Shown piece after piece: positions 34,720 to 43,670 of a stretch of DNA of 64,000 nucleotides. Where the stretch lies: assembly GCF_018408705.1 (NCBI RefSeq), contig NZ_AP023420.1, positions 1,178,001 to 1,242,000 of the forward strand. Reading direction: 5' to 3'. The DNA is from Pusillibacter faecalis (lineage in GTDB: Bacteria > Bacillota > Clostridia > Oscillospirales > Oscillospiraceae). Numbering within the stretch: position 1 is the stretch's first letter; each line of letters opens with the position of its first letter. The notes beneath the pieces were generated by a model. The model was not told the origin of the DNA. It saw only the letters and a program-made list of their open reading frames with translations, and did no database searches. The position numbers and the translations under genes were made by a program.

Positions 34720-35393
34720 TTCGCCACCCAGGTATAGCCGATGCCGTACACGGTTTTGAGGAGCCGGGGCTTGGAGGGCATCTCTTCCAGCTTGTCCCGC
34801 AGCCGCTTCACCGTTACGGAGAGGGCATTCTCCTCCACATACTCCGCTCCATCCGTCCAGACCCGATCCAACAACGTCTCCCGCGGCACCGTCCTGCCCC
34901 GGTTCTCCACCAGCACCCGCAAGAGCTTTTGCTCCGTCTTGCTCAGCTCCACGATCTGCCCGTCCCTCCGGAACTCCATCCGCTCAAAGTCCAGGCTCAA
35001 TCCCTCCGCCTCGTAACAGGCGGAGGGCGCCGGAGTCCCCCGGCGCAGCTGGGCATTGACCCGGGCCCGCAGCACCGCCAGGGAGAAGGGCTTGGTGATA
35101 TAGTCGTCGGCGCCGGTCTCTAGCCCCGCCACAATGTCCGTCTCCATGTCGTTGGCCGTCAGCAAAATTACGGGCACGGCGCTCTCCCGGCGCAGCTCCC
35201 GCAGCCATCCCAGCCCGCTGCCGTCCGGCAGGTTGACGTCCAGAATCAGCAAATCAAAGGCGCCCCGGCCCCAGGCCTCCCGTGCCTGAACCAGCGTGCC
35301 GCACCGTGTCACATGAAGTTTTTCGCTCTGCAGAGCCAGGCGCACACCCCGTCCCAGCGCGGCGTCGTCCTCCAGAAGCAGCACTTCCCACAT
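34716..35393 (-). CDS. OmpR-family response regulator
   Basis: A 225-residue regulator: receiver with LEDD, phospho-acceptor Asp in DLLILDVNLPDGSG (about residue 51) and Lys in YITKPFSL, then a winged helix with ELSKTEQKLLRVLVENRGRT and the recognition helix region ENALSVTVKRLRDKL. ATG 35393 is preferred over 35399 because AGGAG lies eight bases upstream. It pairs with the kinase downstream and probably controls the MacB-like ABC operon at 33016-29670. Confidence 0.93.
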   Translation of the reverse strand: MWEVLLLEDDAALGRGVRLALQSEKLHVTRCGTLVQAREAWGRGAFDLLILDVNLPDGSGLGWLRELRRESAVPVILLTANDMETDIVAGLETGADDYITKPFSLAVLRARVNAQLRRGTPAPSACYEAEGLSLDFERMEFRRDGQIVELSKTEQKLLRVLVENRGRTVPRETLLDRVWTDGAEYVEENALSVTVKRLRDKLEEMPSKPRLLKTVYGIGYTWVAK

Positions 35394-35501
35394 ACGCATC
35401 GCTCCTTTGGGAATAGTATACCACAGGGCCGCACAGAATGGTATGTGATTTTCCCGGCAGAGCTCGCCGGCATCTGCGCAGTCTTTTCCACCTTCTTGAT
35501 G

Positions 35502-35530
35502 TTGAAAAACGCGTTCTTTGCTGTTAAAAT
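35502..35530 (+). promoter_or_regulatory. SigA promoter with extended -10
   Basis: TTGAAA (35502-35507) and TAAAAT (35525-35530) are 17 bp apart, with TG at 35522-35523 giving an extended -10. Transcription would start near 35537, about 280 bases before the sugar ATPase gene. Confidence 0.7.
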
Positions 35531-35536
35531 AATGGT

Positions 35537-35818
35537 ATCCTCTGCGGGAGTGACCAGGCAGGGCTTTGTGATATGCAGCATCTGCGGGCCAGCTGCAGAT
35601 GCTTTCACGCAAGGTGGTCCCCGGCCCTCTGCAAGCCGGATCACATAATTTAGGACCCGTCCCCTACTCCATTTCCATAGGGGCCGGGATCGAACAGAAG
35701 GAGGAAGCAGGCCGCCGGCCGGCGGTGCGGCAGTGTGGAGACCTGCCGTAATTTCTCAGGGGACGCCCCCCTGTTGGAGAGGCTTTCGTGCGGAGGCGCG
35801 GAGGCCACGGTCAAGAGT
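35537..35818 (+). ncRNA. Hairpin-rich leader RNA of unknown class
   Basis: About 280 bases with successive possible stems: AGCATCTGC/GCAGATGCT (35577-35603), CCCCTA/TAGGGG (35661-35683), the palindrome CCGCCGGCCGGCGG (35712-35725), CGGCAG/CTGCCG (35729-35748) and CAGGGG/CCCCTG (35757-35773). GGAGACCTGCCG recalls the 3' part of cobalamin riboswitches, but the other conserved boxes are missing. No known riboswitch, SRP or RNase P signature was found. Confidence 0.4.
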
Positions 35819-36925
35819 ATGTCAACTGTTCGTCTGAAGCATGTCAAGAAAATCTACGACCATGCAGTCACCGCAGTCCACGATTTCAGCCTGGATATTG
35901 CCGATAAAGAGTTTATTGTTCTAGTGGGTCCCTCTGGCTGCGGCAAATCCACCACGCTCAGGATGGTGGCCGGTTTGGAGGAAATCTCCGAAGGGGAGCT
36001 GTACATTGACGAAAAACTGGTCAATGACGAGGCCCCCAAGGATCGGGATATCGCCATGGTCTTTCAGAGCTACGCCCTCTATCCCCATATGACGGTACGG
36101 GAAAACATGGAATTCCCTCTCAAGCTCAAAAAAATGCCCAAGGCGGAAATTAACCAGCGTGTACAGGACGCCGCCGAGATTCTCGGCATCACCCAATACC
36201 TGGACCGCAAGCCCAAGGCTCTCTCCGGCGGCCAGCGCCAGCGGGTGGCCATTGGCCGCGCCATCGTGCGGGAGCCCAAGGTGCTGCTGATGGACGAGCC
36301 CCTCTCCAACCTGGACGCCAAGCTCCGCAACCAGATGCGCTCCGAGATCATCAAGCTGCGCCAACGGATCAACACCACCTTCCTCTATGTCACCCATGAC
36401 CAGACGGAAGCCATGACGCTGGGAGACCGCATCGTGATTATGAAGGACGGCTACATCCAGCAGATCGGCACGCCCCAGGAGGTTTTTAACCACCCCGTCA
36501 ACGTCTTTGTGGCCGGCTTTATTGGCACGCCTCAGATGAACTTTTTCAAGGCCCGTCTGGTGAAGGATGGCGAGGGCGCCTACCATGTCCAGGTCGGAGA
36601 GATCTCCGTTTCCCTGGCTGAGTCGGTGCAAAAGGCACTCAACACCGATTCTCAGGAGGTCATCCTGGGCATCCGGCCGGAGCACATCCGCTTTACCGAC
36701 GCCTCGGACGCTTTCACAGGCACTGTGGAGGTCTCTGAAATGATGGGCAGCGAGTATCATCTTCACGTCGCCTGCAACCGTCAGGATGTAATTTTTCGGG
36801 TTCCCACGGTGGATTTGCCTGAGGCGCTGCGCAGCGGCATTGCCTATGGCGCGCAGATCCGCTTTGACTTTCGTCCAGATGCCATCCACCTTTTCGACCC
36901 GCAGACTGAGCAGAATCTGCGCTGA
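35819..36925 (+). CDS. MsmK/UgpC-type sugar ABC transporter ATPase
   Basis: A 368-residue carbohydrate-type ABC ATPase. It starts MSTVRLKHVKKIYDHAVTAV, with Walker A GPSGCGKST, signature ALSGGQRQR, Walker B VLLMDEPLSNLDAKLR, and the C-terminal OB-like MalK regulatory domain (about residues 240-368, with ILGIRPEHI). Such ATPases serve several sugar importers, and here it stands alone without permeases, the usual setting for a shared MsmK. The frame is open from 35735, but ATG 35819 matches the family start; its ribosome binding site is weak. Confidence 0.9.
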   Translation: MSTVRLKHVKKIYDHAVTAVHDFSLDIADKEFIVLVGPSGCGKSTTLRMVAGLEEISEGELYIDEKLVNDEAPKDRDIAMVFQSYALYPHMTVRENMEFPLKLKKMPKAEINQRVQDAAEILGITQYLDRKPKALSGGQRQRVAIGRAIVREPKVLLMDEPLSNLDAKLRNQMRSEIIKLRQRINTTFLYVTHDQTEAMTLGDRIVIMKDGYIQQIGTPQEVFNHPVNVFVAGFIGTPQMNFFKARLVKDGEGAYHVQVGEISVSLAESVQKALNTDSQEVILGIRPEHIRFTDASDAFTGTVEVSEMMGSEYHLHVACNRQDVIFRVPTVDLPEALRSGIAYGAQIRFDFRPDAIHLFDPQTEQNLR

Positions 36926-36938
36926 TTCCATGAAAAAG

Positions 36939-36968
36939 AGCTCTGGAAAACATGCTGTTTTCCAGAGC
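36939..36968. terminator. Bidirectional hairpin terminator
   Basis: GCTCTGGAAAACA pairs with TGTTTTCCAGAGC around a three-base loop, preceded by AAAAAG and followed by CTTTCC. A second hairpin, CCGGGG/CCCCGG (37034-37050), lies closer to the convergent exporter gene. Confidence 0.7.
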
Positions 36969-37071
36969 CTTTCCTATTCTGTGGCCCCTGCCGTGGCGAA
37001 ACGGCACGGTTTTCCTGGGAAAACTCCGGAGGGCCGGGGTATTGCCCCGGACCTGGCCGCGTCTTCGCAGC

Positions 37072-39111
37072 TTATTCCAGTTCAAACGCGCCGGTATAGA
37101 GCTGATAATACAGCCCGCCCTGGCGGATCAGGTCTTCGTGGTCGCCCCGCTCCACAATCCGGCCATGGTCCAGCACCATGATGGCGTTGGAATTGCGAAC
37201 CGTGGAGAGCCGGTGTGCGATAACAAAGACCGTCCGGCCATACATCAGAGCGTCCATGCCCTGCTGGACAATGGCCTCTGTCCGGGTGTCGATGGAGCTG
37301 GTGGCCTCATCCAGAATCATCACCGGCGGGTCGGCAACCGCGGCCCGTGCGATAGCCAGCAGCTGCCGCTGGCCCTGGGAGAGATTGGCGCCATTGCCGG
37401 TGAGCATAGTGTCGTAGCCCTGGGGCAGTCGGCGGATGAAATCATCGGCATTGGCCAGAGCTGCCGCCGCCTCTACCTCCTGATCGGTGGCGTCCAGATT
37501 GCCATAGCGGATGTTCTCCCGCACCGTGCCGGTAAAAAGGTTCGTGTCCTGGAGCACAATGCCCAGGGACCGGCGAAGATCAGGCTTATGGATGTTGTTG
37601 ATGCTGATGCCGTCATAGCGGATCTTTCCGTCGGCAATGTCATAAAAGCGGTTGATCAGGTTCGTGATGGTGGTCTTGCCCGCGCCGGTGGCTCCCACAA
37701 AGGCCAGCTTCTGTCCCGGCTTTGCAAAGAGCGTGATATCATGGAGAATCGTCTTTCCCTCCTCATAGGCAAAGTCCACATGGTCAAAGCGCACGTCGCC
37801 TGAGAGTTTTGTGAGGTAGTAATTCTCCGTGGGAATATTGCGTACCGGTCCCAAAATCAGACGCAGCGTCTGGCCGCCTGCTCCGTCCGAATATTTCCAG
37901 GCCCAGTGCTGCTCTGCGCCGCAAACCTGCTCGGAAAGCTCTGTCAATGTGCCATCCTCCTCTTCCCGGACAGGCACCATCACCATGCCGACGCCGTGGG
38001 GCACCTTCCAGGCCCAGAGGTTCGTTCGTTTTTCCGTCTCCTGAAGCTGAGCGCCGTCCGCATCATAAGAGACATTGACCAGTGTGACCGCGCCGTGGTC
38101 CTCCTCCGGTTTTTCATCCATCAGATTAAACACCCGCTGCGCGCCAGCCAGCGCCATCACCACCGAGTTCATCTGCTGGGAAATCTGGCTGATGGGGTTG
38201 GTAAAGCTCTTGGACATCTGGAGGAACGACGCAATCACGCCCAGGGTGATGCCGCCGCCCACGCCGGCCAGCGCCATAGCGCCGCCGGCCACTGCGATAA
38301 TCACATACTGGATATTGCCGATATTGACAAGGATCGGCATAAGGATATTGGCATACTGGTTTGCCTTGCAGGCGCTCTCAAAAAGGGCGTCGTTCACCTG
38401 ATCAAAGCCCTCCACAGCCTCCGGCTCGTGGCAGAAGACCTTGACCACCTTCTGGCCATTGATCATCTCCTCGATATAGCCGTTCAGGCTGCCCAGGCTC
38501 TTTTGTTGGCGCATGAAGTAGCGCCCGCTGCGCCCCGCCAGCACCCGGGTCACGGACAGCATGCCCGCAACGCAGAGAATCACAATGCCGGTGAGAAAGA
38601 CGTTCGTGGCCAGCATGCCGCAAAAAGTCACCAGGATTGTCATTCCGGAGTTGATCACCTGGGGAATGCTCTGGGAGAGCATCTGGCGCAGGGTGTCCAC
38701 GTCATTGGTGTAAACGCTCATCACGTCGCCGTGGGCATGGGTGTCGAAGTATTTGATGGGCAGCGTCTGCATGTGTCCGAAGAGCTCATCCCGAATCTTC
38801 TTCTGCACACCCTGGGAGATCGTGACCATCAGCCTGTTATAGGCCAGAGCGCACAGCGCGCCGGTGAGATACAGGCACCCCATCATGACCAAAACCCGCA
38901 GCAGCCCGGAGTAATCCGGCGTGCCCATCGCCAGCAGCGGTTCAATATAATCGTCAATCAGGGTCTTTAAAAATAGGGACCCGGCCACGGAAGCAATGGC
39001 GCTCACCATGATGCACAACAACACCAGAAGAAAGCGTCCCCGGTAGTCCTGGGACACGTAGCCCAGCAGCCGCTTGACCGTATGGCTTCGATTCACGGGC
39101 GTTTTATTCAT
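37072..39111 (-). CDS. Heterodimeric ABC exporter subunit (BmrD/LmrD-like) with inserted segment
   Basis: A 679-residue fused exporter: six membrane segments (about residues 25-320) and an NBD from about residue 440 with Walker A GATGAGKTT, signature LSQGQRQL and Walker B VMILDEATSSID with catalytic Glu. Between them, about residues 345-435 form an extra, Trp-rich segment (TNLWAWKVPHGVGMVMVPV and HWAWKYSDGAGG). It overlaps the partner gene by eight bases; ATG 39111 has GGGAGT nine bases upstream. The pair is a probable multidrug or lipid-type exporter. Confidence 0.92.
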   Translation of the reverse strand: MNKTPVNRSHTVKRLLGYVSQDYRGRFLLVLLCIMVSAIASVAGSLFLKTLIDDYIEPLLAMGTPDYSGLLRVLVMMGCLYLTGALCALAYNRLMVTISQGVQKKIRDELFGHMQTLPIKYFDTHAHGDVMSVYTNDVDTLRQMLSQSIPQVINSGMTILVTFCGMLATNVFLTGIVILCVAGMLSVTRVLAGRSGRYFMRQQKSLGSLNGYIEEMINGQKVVKVFCHEPEAVEGFDQVNDALFESACKANQYANILMPILVNIGNIQYVIIAVAGGAMALAGVGGGITLGVIASFLQMSKSFTNPISQISQQMNSVVMALAGAQRVFNLMDEKPEEDHGAVTLVNVSYDADGAQLQETEKRTNLWAWKVPHGVGMVMVPVREEEDGTLTELSEQVCGAEQHWAWKYSDGAGGQTLRLILGPVRNIPTENYYLTKLSGDVRFDHVDFAYEEGKTILHDITLFAKPGQKLAFVGATGAGKTTITNLINRFYDIADGKIRYDGISINNIHKPDLRRSLGIVLQDTNLFTGTVRENIRYGNLDATDQEVEAAAALANADDFIRRLPQGYDTMLTGNGANLSQGQRQLLAIARAAVADPPVMILDEATSSIDTRTEAIVQQGMDALMYGRTVFVIAHRLSTVRNSNAIMVLDHGRIVERGDHEDLIRQGGLYYQLYTGAFELE

Positions 39112-40843
39112 GGTCATTTACTCCCTTCGTCTGGGATTCATAGATTTCGCGGTAGATCTCGCAGCTTTGGAGCAGTTCCTCATGGGTCCCCATCGCAGCG
39201 ATCCTTCCGCCCTCCATCACCAAAATTTTGTCGGCGTCCTCGATGGAGGAGACCCGCTGGGCAATGATGAACTTGGTGGTGTCCGGAATCTCCTCCCGGA
39301 ATGCCTTTCGGATCAGCGCGTCAGTCTTGGTGTCCACGGCGGAGGTGGAGTCGTCCAGAATCAAAATCCTGGGTTTTTTCAGCAGGGCCCTGGCAATGCA
39401 AAGCCGCTGCTTCTGACCGCCGGATACATTCGTTCCGCCCTGTTCAATATACGTGTCGTACTTGTCTGGGAACTCCTGGATGAAGGAGTCTGCCTGAGCC
39501 AACTGGCAGACCCGGACCAACTCCTCATCCGTGGCATCCTCCTTGCCCCAGCGGAGGTTTTCCTTGATGGTGCCGGAGAAGAGCACATTTTTTTGAAGCA
39601 CCATGGCCACTTGCTCCCGCAAGGCCTCCATGTCGTAGTCTCGGACGTCCACGCCGCCCACCAGGACCCGGCCCTCTGTGGCGTCATACAGCCGGGGGAT
39701 CAGCTGTACCAGAGTGCTCTTGGAGGTGCCGGTGCCGCCAAGAATCCCCACCGTCTCGCCGGAGCGGATCTCCAGGCTCACATTCTTCAGGCACTCCTTC
39801 TCCGGGTCGCCCGCATAGGAAAAGCTGACGTTTTCAAAGGTCACGGAGCCATCCCTCACCACCTCCACAGGGTTGGGGCCGTTTTGGAGATCGCTCTCCT
39901 CATTGAGAAGCTCCGTGATCCGCTCGGCAGAGGCGCGGGATAGGATGATCATGACCAGCACCATGGAGAGCATCATTAGGCTCATGAGAATCATCATGAT
40001 ATAGCTGAACATGCTGGTGAGCTCCCCGGTGGTCAGCTGACTGCTCACAACCAGATGAGCGCCCAGCCAGCTGACCACCAGCATACAGCTGTACACGCAC
40101 ACCTGCATCAGCGGCATATTAAAAGCGATGATCTTCTCCGCCTTGGAGAAGTCCGCGTAAATCTCCTGAGAGATTTTCCCGAATTTCTCCTTCTCATGCT
40201 CTTCCCGAACAAAGGATTTGACCACCCGGATACCCAGCAGATTTTCCTGTACCACATTGTTCAGCACGTCGTATTTTTTGAACACCCGCTCAAACAGGGG
40301 ATGCGCTCCCCGCATGATCAAAAAAATGCCAACCGCCAAGACAGGGATCACCACCAGAAAAATCATGGCCAGCTGGGGATTGATCTTAAAGGTGAGCACC
40401 CAGGCGCAGATCAGCATGATGGGGCAGCGGACCGCCACGCGGATGATCATCATGAACGCCATCTGTACATTGGTCACATCGGTGGTAAGGCGGGTGATGA
40501 TTCCGCCCGTTGAGAACTTATCAATGTTGGAAAAGGAAAAATTCTGGACATTGCGGTACATTTCCCGCCGCAGATTCCGGGAAAAGCCAGTGGAGGCCCG
40601 TGCGGCGAAGCGGCCGGATAGCGTCCCGAACACCAGCGCCACCAGCGCCATGCCAACCAGCAGCCCTCCATACCGCAGGATATTGCTCAGGTTCCCCGCG
40701 TCAATGCCCTTGTCAATGAGTTGAGCCATCATCATGGGAATCAGCACATCAAAGGCCACCTCTCCCACGACGAAAATAGGTGTCAGTACCGCGTCTTTTG
40801 TAAACTCCTGCACGCAGCTGACAAGCCCGCGTTTTTTCTTCAT
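39104..40843 (-). CDS. Heterodimeric ABC exporter subunit (BmrC/LmrC-like)
   Basis: A 579-residue exporter half with six membrane segments in the first 310 residues and an NBD with Walker A GGTGTSKST, signature NVSGGQKQR and Walker B ILILDDSTSAVD. The residue after the Walker B Asp is Asp where the catalytic Glu is normal, so this is the degenerate-site subunit, and the partner carries the Glu, as in BmrCD, LmrCD and TM287/288. Walker A also has Ser where Gly is usual. GGAGG lies seven bases before the ATG. Confidence 0.93.
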   Translation of the reverse strand: MKKKRGLVSCVQEFTKDAVLTPIFVVGEVAFDVLIPMMMAQLIDKGIDAGNLSNILRYGGLLVGMALVALVFGTLSGRFAARASTGFSRNLRREMYRNVQNFSFSNIDKFSTGGIITRLTTDVTNVQMAFMMIIRVAVRCPIMLICAWVLTFKINPQLAMIFLVVIPVLAVGIFLIMRGAHPLFERVFKKYDVLNNVVQENLLGIRVVKSFVREEHEKEKFGKISQEIYADFSKAEKIIAFNMPLMQVCVYSCMLVVSWLGAHLVVSSQLTTGELTSMFSYIMMILMSLMMLSMVLVMIILSRASAERITELLNEESDLQNGPNPVEVVRDGSVTFENVSFSYAGDPEKECLKNVSLEIRSGETVGILGGTGTSKSTLVQLIPRLYDATEGRVLVGGVDVRDYDMEALREQVAMVLQKNVLFSGTIKENLRWGKEDATDEELVRVCQLAQADSFIQEFPDKYDTYIEQGGTNVSGGQKQRLCIARALLKKPRILILDDSTSAVDTKTDALIRKAFREEIPDTTKFIIAQRVSSIEDADKILVMEGGRIAAMGTHEELLQSCEIYREIYESQTKGVNDHE

Positions 40844-40931
40844 ACAGATTCCTCCTCAGGGTCAAATGTCATCCGGCGACCGATCATGAGCCGTGCATGC
40901 CGCACGGCCCTTCTAGAAAAGAGGTGTCCGT

Positions 40932-41363
40932 CTACATGAGGTTCTGCTTGAGCTTCGCCAGTGTCGCCATAAACTGATCCAGCTCCTCCTGGGAGAGGCC
41001 CTTGGTCAAAAGGACCTCCATAGCGTCAATCCGCTGCTCCAGGCGGCTATTCAGAGCCACTGCCTTGGGCGTTGCCACCACCCGCTTCATGCGTGCGTCC
41101 TCACTCCCCATGCGCCGCTCTATAAAGCCTCCGTCCTCCAGATGCCTGAGCAGGCGGGAGGCAGTGGATGCCCGGATACAAAACGTCTTCTCCAAATCCT
41201 TTTGATAGATATTCTGTTCCTGATTATGGCAGAGAAACCCCAGCACCACACCTTCGATCTCCGGCAGCATCTCCTGGTGCCCTTCCCCCAGACTCCAGAT
41301 TTTTCTTCGCATCAGGTTCGATACTGCCTTGATCTCATACCCCAAATAATACTGCTGCTGCAT
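40932..41363 (-). CDS. MarR family transcriptional regulator
   Basis: A 143-residue MarR protein. The winged helix includes IYQKDLEKTFCIRASTASRLLRHLEDGGFIERR, with wing residues GSEDARMKRVVATPKA. C-terminal helices (about residues 105-143) form the dimer interface. ATG 41363 follows AAAGGGG. It lies 88 bp before the exporter pair on the same strand and most likely represses the operon in response to the exported compound. Confidence 0.92.
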   Translation of the reverse strand: MQQQYYLGYEIKAVSNLMRRKIWSLGEGHQEMLPEIEGVVLGFLCHNQEQNIYQKDLEKTFCIRASTASRLLRHLEDGGFIERRMGSEDARMKRVVATPKAVALNSRLEQRIDAMEVLLTKGLSQEELDQFMATLAKLKQNLM

Positions 41364-41391
41364 CAGTGCACCCCTTTTCTGTGGTATTATT

Positions 41392-41420
41392 ATGATAGTT
41401 AGCAAACTAATTAAAGTCAA
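41392..41420 (-). promoter_or_regulatory. MarR promoter and operator
   Basis: On the minus strand TTGACT (41415-41420) and TATCAT (41392-41397) are 17 bp apart. The palindrome TTAGCAAACTAA (41399-41410) occupies the spacer, the expected place for autorepression by the MarR protein. Confidence 0.65.
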
Positions 41421-41549
41421 TCGTCATATTGCACAGATATCCTTTTGCGTTTTGTGTGTTTTTTCTAAATATACTGTGTATTTTATCTCTTCTTTAGAAA
41501 TTTGGTGGGTCCCCAAAGCGGTAAAATATCATGGCGTCTTGAATATGCG

Positions 41550-41578
41550 TTGATTGTATCCGCCGTTCCCCTTATAAT
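41550..41578 (+). promoter_or_regulatory. Promoter of vanRS
   Basis: TTGATT (41550-41555) and TATAAT (41573-41578) are 17 bp apart, giving an untranslated leader of about 145 bases before vanR. No VanR-like boxes were found upstream of it, so expression may be constitutive. Confidence 0.7.
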
Positions 41579-41732
41579 AGGAATTGAGATAAGGCGCAGC
41601 GTGGCCTATCCAGAACGCCGGTGATATTGGCGGCATATCCGTAAGACACGGATGCCGGGCGTCTCTCAGGCATGCGCAGGGCGGGCAGATGCCTGCCATG
41701 TTCTGCCGGACAACACGAAGAGAGGGGACAAC

Positions 41733-42428
41733 ATGAGTACGGATATTTTGGTTGTGGACGATGAAATCGCCATCGCGGACTTGGTGGAGGTCTATTTGAA
41801 GAACGAGGGATACACCGTCCACAAATATCATAACGCCGCGGATGCCCTCGCCTGTGTTGCGCGCACCCGCTTGGATCTGGCGATTCTGGACGTGATGCTG
41901 CCGGATATGGACGGGTTCACCCTCTGTCAGCGCATCCGTGAAAAGCACCTATTTCCCATTTTGATGCTCACCGCCCGGGTGGAGGATATGGACAAGATTA
42001 TGGGGCTGACCCTGGGGGCGGACGACTATATCACCAAGCCCTTCAATCCGCTGGAGCTGGTAGCCCGTGTAAAGACCCAACTGCGCCGGTACACCCGTTA
42101 TAACTCCGGGGAAGCCGCCCCACAGGAAATGACAGAATACGATTTTCGAGGCCTGGAAATTTCGAGGGTCACTCACAAATGTGTGCTGTTTGGGGAAGAG
42201 CTGGCTCTAACCCCTTTGGAGTTTTCCATTCTCTGGCACCTGTGCGAAAAGCGGGGGCAGGTAGTGTCCAGCGAGGAGCTGTTTGAGGCAGTATGGGGAG
42301 AGCAGTATATGGACAGCAACAACACCGTCATGAGCCATATCGCCCGCCTGCGGGAGAAAATGCACGAGCCAAGCCGGAGGCCGAGATTCATCAAAACCGT
42401 ATGGGGAGTGGGATATACCATTGAATAA
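41733..42428 (+). CDS. vanR: VanR-type response regulator
   Basis: A 231-residue OmpR-family regulator starting MSTDILVVDDEIAIADLVEV. The receiver has the phospho-acceptor Asp in LAILDVMLPDMDGF (about residue 53) and Lys in YITKPFNPLE. The winged helix contains LTPLEFSILWHLCEKRGQVV and HIARLREKMHEPSRRP. The close match to VanR and the following vanS, vanG, vanXY and vanT genes identify it. AGAGGGG precedes the ATG. Activated VanR should switch on vanG at the boxes near 43556. Confidence 0.92.
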   Translation: MSTDILVVDDEIAIADLVEVYLKNEGYTVHKYHNAADALACVARTRLDLAILDVMLPDMDGFTLCQRIREKHLFPILMLTARVEDMDKIMGLTLGADDYITKPFNPLELVARVKTQLRRYTRYNSGEAAPQEMTEYDFRGLEISRVTHKCVLFGEELALTPLEFSILWHLCEKRGQVVSSEELFEAVWGEQYMDSNNTVMSHIARLREKMHEPSRRPRFIKTVWGVGYTIE

Positions 42429-43539
42429 GAAATTGCAGCGAAGTCCTCTTTCTGAGCAGGGCCGCCGCAGGGCTGTGCGGTCCTGGGGCTACTATCTGCT
42501 GGCGCTGATGGCCTGGGTGACGGTCGTACTGGCCGTGACCGTTCTGGGTTATCTGGTCTGCAGCGCCTTCACCTGGTATGCGTGGGACCCCCTCTATCAG
42601 CTGCTCCAATGGGTCCGGGATTACTATTTTTTTGTGTGCATCGCTGTGGTTTTATTGGGCTGGGTGGGAATCAGCTATCACTTCATTGCCCGACCCATAC
42701 AGCAAATGGAATCCCTGGCCGGTGCAGCCGAACAGCTTGCCCAGCCTGGGGAGTCGCCCATCATCCTGCCGGATACCCTTCACGATCTGGAAAACCAGCT
42801 CAACGCCGCCCGGGAGCGGGCGCTGCGGGATGCCAGAGCCGCCCGGGAGGCTGAACAGCGCAAGAACGATCTGGTGGTCTATCTGGCCCACGATCTGAAA
42901 ACGCCTCTCACCAGTGTCATCGGCTATCTGACGCTGCTGCGGGATGAACCGCAGCTCCCGGCAGAGCTTCGGAGCCAGTACACCGGTATCGCCCTGGACA
43001 AGGCGGAGCGGCTGGAGGACCTGATCAACGAATTTTTTGACATCACCCGCTTCAATCTCTCCCACCTGGAGCTGGAGAAGCGGCCCGTGGACCTGAACCG
43101 GATGCTCCACCAGGTGGTCAGCGAATTCCAGCCCATGCTGGCGGAAAAGAGCATGACCTGTCATCTGGCGCTTCCGGACAAGCTCTCTTGCTCCTGCGAT
43201 CCGGACAAGCTGGCCCGGGTCTTTGACAATCTGCTGCGCAACGCCTGTCACTACGGCCTCCCTGGCACAGACATCCGTATTGCCGGAGAGATAGACGGCG
43301 GGCGGGCCGTGCTGACCTTCTCCAATGCCGGCAGAACCATTCCGCAGGAAAAGCTGGAGCGGATCTTTGAGCAGTTCTTCCGCCTGGACAGCTCCCGCGC
43401 CACCCGGACAGGCGGCGCGGGCCTTGGCTTGGCCATAGCCAAGGAAATCGTGGAGCTCCACGGCGGGACCATCACTGCCCGGAGCGCCGACCAGGAGGTG
43501 GTCTTCACCGTCTCCCTCCCCTGCTCCGGGATGCCGTAA
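42421..43539 (+). CDS. vanS: VanS-type sensor histidine kinase
   Basis: A 372-residue kinase with two membrane segments (about residues 22-48 and 66-84) around a short outer loop and an HAMP-like linker. YLAHDLKTPLTSVIGYLTLL carries the phospho-acceptor His and is characteristic of VanS. N-box NLLRNACHYG, G2 box GAGLGLAIAKEIV. The start is TTG 42421, overlapping the vanR stop by eight bases. It should sense glycopeptides or their effect on the wall and control VanR. Confidence 0.92.
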   Translation: MNKKLQRSPLSEQGRRRAVRSWGYYLLALMAWVTVVLAVTVLGYLVCSAFTWYAWDPLYQLLQWVRDYYFFVCIAVVLLGWVGISYHFIARPIQQMESLAGAAEQLAQPGESPIILPDTLHDLENQLNAARERALRDARAAREAEQRKNDLVVYLAHDLKTPLTSVIGYLTLLRDEPQLPAELRSQYTGIALDKAERLEDLINEFFDITRFNLSHLELEKRPVDLNRMLHQVVSEFQPMLAEKSMTCHLALPDKLSCSCDPDKLARVFDNLLRNACHYGLPGTDIRIAGEIDGGRAVLTFSNAGRTIPQEKLERIFEQFFRLDSSRATRTGGAGLGLAIAKEIVELHGGTITARSADQEVVFTVSLPCSGMP

Positions 43540-43555
43540 GAAAATCACAAGATTT

Positions 43556-43622
43556 TCGCAGGAACTTTGCAGGAACTCCGCAGGAAAATGCGAATGTATG
43601 CGCCGCTCTGGTCTGATATGCT
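43556..43622 (+). promoter_or_regulatory. Three tandem VanR-like boxes and extended -10 of vanG
   Basis: TCGCAGGAACTT (43556), TTGCAGGAACTC (43567) and CCGCAGGAAAAT (43578) repeat exactly every 11 bp. They resemble the TCGTANGAAATT-type consensus I recall for VanR. TGATATGCT (43614-43622) is an extended -10 without a good -35, fitting an activator-dependent promoter. An imperfect inverted repeat (TGGTCTGAT/ATCAGACCA) overlaps this region. Confidence 0.65.
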
Positions 43623-43670
43623 CTTTGCATCAGACCAAAGCGGTGTTCGCTTTTTCAGGAGGTTCTTGTG

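Noticed and set aside
35651..35818. Possible cobalamin riboswitch, SRP RNA or RNase P RNA in the MsmK-type leader.
   Set aside because: Only a short GGAGACCTGCCG match to the cobalamin class is present; the other conserved boxes and the SRP GGAAGNANGCA or RNase P GAGGAAAGTCC motifs are missing.
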